Assembly (NCBI GenBank): GCA_027422505.1
Contig: JAPQWV010000306.1
Coordinates: 1 to 64,000, forward strand
DNA from: Craterostigma plantagineum
Taxonomy: Eukaryota > Streptophyta > Magnoliopsida > Lamiales > Linderniaceae
DNA: 64,000 nucleotides
Reading direction: 5' to 3'
Position numbers and translations under genes: made by a program. The notes under the pieces are model-generated. The model saw only the letters and a list, made by a program, of their open reading frames with translations, was not told the DNA's origin and did no database searches. Positions 58,589 through 64,000 of the stretch are shown piece after piece. The first letter of the stretch is position 1; each line of letters starts with the position of its first letter.

Positions 58589-60360
58589 TGGGTTTGGGTG
58601 TAGCCTCTTTAGGTGACTTGGCCTTTTCGGCTTTTGTCGTCCTATGCGGATATTTAGGAACCCATTTGGGTTGAACCTTGCGGAGAAGGTTAATTTCAGC
58701 ACGTGCAAATGCTTTGGTAGGCTTGACCGAGGAAAAGATATTTTCTTTTGATAATCTCCTAAGGTGCTTGGGGGACTCAATCTTTACGTGATACCTTAGG
58801 TGAGTACAGGCATGTACAGCGCCATAAGCTTTCACTATGGCTGGATCTTGTTTCCTACGGGTCGTCCTAGTGGCATTTGTTTCAGGATGACTAATTTTAG
58901 CTTCAGATGTAGAGCCAATTTCGAAATTAGTGCTTCTAAAAATGGTAGGCTGTAGAGTACATATAGAAGCAATTATTCGAAGCGAAGAAATGACTTTCTA
59001 CTAGTGTCATTTATATGTACAGAAGGAGCAACATTCTTAAACATACTCAAATCTACTAGCTCCTTCTTAATACTAGACACTCTCGTCTTCGGTTCTAGTG
59101 CTTGCCTTACGCTCCCTGTAGATGTAGGTAAAATAGATTTATCCTTAGCACTTTTAACAGAATTATCAATGCACTTTTGATCTTTCGAAGGTGATTTTTC
59201 GATTTTCACGCTTTTCATAGTAGCGTGATAGGTAGTTTGGGAGGATGAAGAAGCTTTGAGATTTTCCATCTCTTTTAAGAACTTTTTCTTTTCAGCTTCG
59301 AAATTCTCTCTTTCTTTATCTAATTTGGCTTGAGATTCCTCTATCTGTTTTATTATAGGAGGTTTATAGAGAGAATTTTTATAGAGAACGTCTTCGGCTT
59401 CCTTGTAGTGTGTTTGAGATTCAGGAGATTGAACTAAATCACAGACAGGTGTTAAAGATGGTTTCATATTTCTATCTCTTTCATTTAGTTCTGTGTAGTC
59501 GAAAGGGATTTCAGGCCCATGTGAGGCTCTTCTCTTTGATGAATCTATAGTATTTTGTTTTGTCATTTCAGTAAAATTTCTAAGAGAGGTTACTCTTAAA
59601 CCCATGTTTTTAATATCATATATTTCTTTCTTCCGTAGAACACGTTGGTTAGTGAAACCTATGCCTTCTATTGGATTATAGAATTCTATATCCTTGGGCT
59701 GGTTTAGGAATATCGTCTGTTCAGAATGTCCCCTACGTGTAGGAATATCATCTAATTTCTTAATTTTCGCATATAACTTCTTACGTTCCTCACCTAGGAG
59801 AGCATATTTATTTTCTACCGTCAGTTTGGCGGCTTGACAGGCATTTAGTTCTTTACTAAGCTCACTAACCTTCGTATTAGATATTTCTAATTGAGCTTCT
59901 AAGTTAGTGATCTTAGCGGTAGCTTCGTTTATCCTACAATTTAGGGTGGCTTTCTCATTGAGATTCCTAACCAAGCAATTGTAGTTATTTGCTAGCCTAT
60001 CTTCTAATTCCTTAATCTTTTCGCTATGCTGTCATATTTGAGGTTGACTAGTCTCTCTAGAATGTAGGCTCTATTTTAGCACTAGAGCTTCTAAGTTCTG
60101 ATTCGAGACTATTTATCTTCTCCTGAGACTTAGAAAGTTTATCCTCTACTTCCTTAATATTTTCTGCTCACGTTTGATGTTAGCATATTGTTTTTGATAT
60201 GATTCTAACATGGTCAATAATGTGGAAGAAGGTGGATGCGTAATCTTCATCCTTCTGGTTGGATGTTTCGGCATCATTGTCGTTGTCAAGGCGTGCCATG
60301 TGAGCAAGATTCTCATCTCCAGAACTAGATGTCTTCGAGCCAGTGATCCTGCTCAATTTC
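58589..60360 (-). pseudogene. N2 gag
   Basis: Minus-strand gag C-terminal half. It enters at about 60350 with EQDHWLEDTSSGDENLAHMA (the acidic post-knuckle block shared with P and C3). A long coiled-coil region follows, and a 333-aa open frame at 58973-59974 with NLNEKATLNCRINEATAKI, KNMGLRVTSLRNFTEM and IPFDYTELNERDRNMKP. The last part (58594-58835) reads VQPKWVPKYPHRTTKAEKA before the solo LTR. The capsid N-terminus and zinc knuckle are missing, cut off at the inverted junction near 60360. The long open frame with many Lys/Glu may reflect structural coiled coil of the particle protein. Confidence 0.85.
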
Positions 60361-60637
60361 TATCATTCTAGTCGATTACATTGGAATTCATGCCTAGGAT
60401 TATTTGAGTTGATAATCAAGGACTTAACAATTGGTATCAGAGCAGATTCGTTCTGTTTTGAATCGAAATTGTTAGAAATCAGATCGAAATTTCTTCTGGA
60501 ACTGTTCCGTGTGAGTACAGTTTACGCGATAAAATTAATTTCGATTTGATAGCCTAAATTCTGTGCTTATTTGATCTGATTTTGATGTTTCTGTGCTCGC
60601 AGAAGTAGTCTAGACCAATTGCGATTAGATAAGTAGC
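60361..60637 (+). mobile_element. Inverted LTR end, PBS and leader of the same family
   Basis: Plus orientation: 60361-60429 matches the last about 70 bp of the family LTR (GGAATTCATGCCTAGGATTATTTGAG...ACTTAACA). Primer site TGGTATCAGAGC (60432-60443) and leader GATTCGTTCTGTTTTGAATCG follow, as at 30740-30772 in inverse. It directly abuts minus-strand gag on the left and is cut by a long LTR at 60638 on the right. Confidence 0.85.
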
Positions 60638-61745
60638 TGCAGCGTCCCGTTTCCTATTACCTTTTACATAACAATAAAATGTTCATATAAAATTTTTCGC
60701 GATTCCCATAACCACTTCCTTAAACAAAAATGGGCGCGTACATTCGATCTAGTTCCTTTCACAACAATGTACATATATGTACCTATCATACGAGTCACAA
60801 AATATAACAGTCTAAATCCGTTTCTATTTTATATGCTAACGATGAACCAGAGGGGAGCAGGAGGAGAGCGTAGCCGGTCAACCTTGAATCCATGCTTTAT
60901 GATGATGCTTTCTACACAGCCTGCTAATTATCTACAACAACTGTGATGACACCGATTCAGAGTATGATCGTAACATGTTAACTAATAACATACAAGTAAT
61001 AAAGTAAGCAGTAGTTCATCCATTTTCGTAAATACCATAGCCGTTTTCAATTATGAAATCATCGTTCACATAATCGTCATTCATACGATCTGTAGATCAC
61101 ATGCCATTCTATATGTCCGTTTATTTTGATACTCCCGTTATAGACTAGCTGGACTCGTATTCTGTAAGACCAGTCGGTGACCATGCATGGGACTCTGTCA
61201 ATACTTTAAATATCTGTATGTGTCTGTACAGGACTCTGTCATCCGCCGATTTGAAGGGAAGTAACTATCATCCGCCGATTTGAAGGGAAGTATGCCGTAG
61301 CATCCGTATCGTACTATCCGTAGTCTTAGCAGTCATAACGGTTTCTCCTTTCATTTATATGTATGCAATGCTATATGAAATACTTTATATAACACATAAA
61401 TCATATAAAGGCGCTTTATAATCACATAGTTCATGTCAATTCGTAATAGCACATATATCACCTATCAATCAATTAATCCATCTAAATCATGTAAGCACAT
61501 AAATCACATAAGGTACATGTTGCAAATCATAGAGGCTCGCGAGCTCAATGTGTAGGCTGGAGTTGATTCCGATTTTACATCAGTTAAGCCACTAAACCTT
61601 AAACCACTGAAATTTTTGGTTTGATTCGAAAATCCGATTTCAAAACATTGGTTGAAAGCTGTTGCAATCCACACTGCACACGTGCGAATCTCTCGATCTA
61701 GATTATCACCCCGGGCCGAGATAGAATTGATAGCACCTAGCAATT
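60638..61745 (-). mobile_element. Long Gypsy-type LTR, minus orientation, incomplete
   Basis: The minus-strand 3' end is GGACGCTGCA (60638), and the sequence for about 1.1 kb is similar to the 3' half of the solo LTR at 2882-5140 (shared TTGATACACAAC-like region, GACTCTGT, GCAACATGT). The far end and target duplication were not found; similarity fades near 61745. Probably a 5'-truncated or diverged LTR inserted in the leader at 60637. Confidence 0.6.
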
Positions 61746-62727
61746 AAAGATGGCTAGAGTGTTTGATGCTATATGCCCTTTTTTATTCTTCTCTCTAAGA
61801 GCTTTAGTAAGGCTTGGAAGGGATCTTGCTTATGACTTAGTCAGACATGAGATCAATCTCCTTAACTAATGAAGTGGTCTTGCTTATGCTACAATGCATG
61901 TCTTGGAAATTACATCATAATGGGAAGATCATCATTCAAGATTCCACTTAGGTGGTTATAGGTGGTTATTGGCACATGCATGCTTAGCATAGCTAATTTC
62001 AAACTTGATTAAACTATTAAATGAATTAATAAAGTTCTAAAGACCATCTTAAGTCTGTATTAAGTTTTAATGTCTAACATTTATTTTTGTACCACGATCG
62101 AGCTTCGAGCTCGTTAGGCACATATTTTCTCTCTCCAGATGATATAATGTCGATGATCCTTTTTATGCCCCACTCTCTTGGTTTGTCTCTCACATCGGGA
62201 GGAATCCTTAAGTACAATTGCTGCCTGGGCAATCTCGTGGTACCGTACAGATCTCGTTTGGGAAAAAGAATGTGATCTAATCAATTCTACAAACCGACTA
62301 TAGATAACCGCCAAGAGTATAAACCCGTTACACAAGTCCCAGTCGAATGAGAGTGTGTCAAACTCACTGTAGTCAAAACATTGATGGAAGCCTTGGGAGA
62401 GATTACCAACTTGGTTTTTTCAAACCCAATGAACACTTACTACCTATAATTGAAAAGAAAACTTAAACCGTTAAAAAAAACCAATCTCTACAAAAGTATT
62501 CAAATCTAATCTATTCATGCAACACTATAGGCAGGCAAAAGATACAAAGCATTAAGTTGTTGTTGGATCAATAATATTGGTGATGATAAGACAACTAAAA
62601 GAGAAAATGATATTCACTATCTTTTCATTTCCTCACCAAATTCTTTAAACGAAACATAACCTTACATTAATCTAGTCATTAATATGCACCATCAATTCCA
62701 AGAGCCAACCACCTCGATACTGAAGCC
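61746..62727. other. No gene recognised
   Basis: AT-rich DNA with short unrelated open frames and no motif. Nothing supports a gene or RNA. Confidence 0.4.
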
Positions 62728-63068
62728 TAGAAGTTTACAAAAAGGCCCGTAGACTGCGGGCCAGGCTAGACCGCGGACTGGGCCTCCAGGAAGCTAGCCA
62801 GTGCAGGGAAGCCCGTGCAAGCCGCGGGCAGATTTGTAGTTTAAATAATAGATACATAAAAATTATATAGATTTTTATTTCCTTTGAGGTAAGATTTGTA
62901 GTTTAATAAATTTAATAGCACATATAATTTATAATTAAAGAGGTTTAATTAGATTAGATATAATTTAAAGCTTGATTAGTCATTTTTTGTATTTTTTCTT
63001 ATTTTGATTTTATATATTATGCGCGGGCCTTCATTTGGCGGCCCACTGGCATTTTTTTGATAGCTCTA
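62728..63068. mobile_element. Probable hAT-type MITE, 341 bp
   Basis: The left end TAGAAGTTTACAAAAAGGCCCG and the inverse of the right end TAGAGCTATCAAAAAAATGCC match at most positions and resemble hAT ends of the TAGAGGTGTCAAAA type common in plants. Subterminal GGGCC-rich blocks occur at both ends around an AT-rich core. The flanks CTGAAGCC and CGGATGGC agree at 5 of 8 positions, so any duplication has decayed. Confidence 0.6.
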
Positions 63069-64000
63069 CGGATGGCTAACTTCATTTTTCTACTTTGTAC
63101 AGGCAAAGACAAAGGCTCATGCAAATGCATATATGCAGATGCTTGTTAGGGAACAAGTTCGTTGAAAATTGCGGGAACGAATTCTTAGATGGAAACGTTT
63201 GTCGAATGAAAATTTCGGGTTGCGATAGTACATGACTAATCCTCTGACTGGAGTCTTGGACACATTGTGCTTTACTTAGATATATCCTTCGATTGTTGGA
63301 CAATCACAACAGGGATATTTTGAGTATTGTATCAGTGTGTATGGAGATTTATCTATTGACAACATAGAATTCGACACTTATATTGAATAAGTGAATTTCC
63401 AATATTTTTCATAGTTTGTGATTCGAAGACCTTGGACAACGCAAGATGAATAAAGATTCAGAAATGAACCATTTAAACATGAAGTGGAATCCTAGTTATC
63501 TGATCAATTGGGTTTCGAGTTATAATTCCATGCCCATGGTCTAATCGGGAAATTAGTCGTCGAAATTAGTTTACGTGTATGCACTTGCAATTGACAAAAG
63601 GTTTACTCGCACACTTGCTAGGTGTTACCGTGATCTGTGGATTCTTTGATATTAAGGGGTTAATTTGAATTGATTACAAAGTGTTCTAAATCCACCGTAG
63701 TGTTAATCGTGAACCTAAAGTGGTCACACGAGGTTTTGGAGAATGACAATATGAAATTGATATGTCAATAGTTGGATTAATCTTTAGTTCAATAGTTGAA
63801 CTAACATATTGAGTAATGTGATCATTAAATTTAAAGGAATAAAATGCTCAATATGATTGATTATTGTGCACATAATTAGTGGTTGTTTTTTTTTAACGTT
63901 GGACTTTAAAATAAAGTTAAGACCTAACTGGGCTAATTCAATAGTTGAAACCCATATGGTGAGATGGTAATCATTCATTCCAATGAGAGACATTTGAATC
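63069..64000. other. No gene recognised
   Basis: AT-rich DNA with short open frames only. Near 63690-63960 the sequence repeats CAATAGTTG several times, but I cannot assign it to an element. Confidence 0.35.

Larger units (their letters stand above)
44314..60360 (-). mobile_element. Copia element N2 with nested Cassandra array and solo LTR
   Basis: Minus strand, from high to low: gag (58589-60360), interrupted by a solo LTR (55868-58588), protease-integrase (54350-55867), RT-RNase H (52436-54344), spacer (49073-52435), extra ORF (44660-49072, with a Cassandra array at 46071-47606), and 3' LTR (44314-44664). The 5' LTR is not present in the expected minus orientation; gag meets an inverted, plus-oriented LTR end at about 60360. 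The 3' LTR abuts C3 RNase H, so N2 is younger than C3, and the nested elements are younger still. Confidence 0.82.

Noticed and set aside
1..64000. CRISPR array, phage defence or bacterial operon
   Set aside because: No regularly spaced repeats with unique spacers and no bacterial genes; the palindrome array at 8913-9339 has 9-base spacers and arms, unlike CRISPR.

Overview
The window is plant nuclear DNA, almost certainly from a eudicot. It is made of nested and broken transposable elements. Evidence for a plant: Ty1/copia polyproteins with initiator-tRNA-Met primer sites (TGGTATCAGAGC type), Cassandra-type 5S-derived TRIM LTRs, a MuDR-like (MULE) transposase with a SWIM finger, a CACTA TNP2 transposase fragment, hAT-type MITEs and multi-kilobase Gypsy-type solo LTRs. 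I found no intact host gene, tRNA, CRISPR array or bacterial-type operon. Nearly every reading frame carries stops or frameshifts, so most genes are listed as pseudogenes.

Layout. 1-560: tail of a copia RNase H plus its LTR. 656-1121: solo Cassandra LTR. 2882-5140: 2.26 kb solo LTR with target-site duplication (TSD) GCTAT. 5352-5716: MITE. 5764-6073: direct duplication. 7675-7905: TRIM remnant. 8913-9339: nine copies of a 27-bp spaced palindrome, ending 52 bp before the start of a MULE transposase pseudogene (9391-11964). 12650-22295: copia element E1 (minus strand). 22300-22694 and 37065-37450: two halves of one CACTA TNP2 transposase. They are separated by a 14.4 kb composite (22695-37059) flanked by TSD AATTG, which holds copia element P, a second copia C2 and an inverted LTR/leader. 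37460-44313: copia C3 (plus). 44314-60360: copia element N2 (minus), inserted in the RNase H end of C3 and itself hit by a Cassandra tandem array (46071-47606) and a 2.7 kb solo LTR (55868-58588, TSD TGGGT). 60361-60637: inverted LTR end, PBS and leader. 60638 to about 61745: another long Gypsy-type LTR (minus). 62728-63068: hAT-type MITE.

The central theme is one copia family present as E1, P and N2. It shares 346-351 bp LTRs (TGTAGAATAC...CCTAACA), a tRNA-Met PBS, gag, protease, integrase, RT and RNase H. Between pol and the 3' LTR lies a 1-3.7 kb AT-rich spacer, then a very long extra sense ORF (about 1,190-1,210 codons before decay) of unknown function. Its stop codon falls inside the first bases of the 3' LTR, so the polypurine tract is coding. 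The three copies of this ORF are the best candidate for something under-described. Other unusual signals are the palindrome array upstream of the MULE, a roughly 1-1.4 kb inversion of the spacer between E1 and N2, and the P composite whose two outer ends are both U5 ends.
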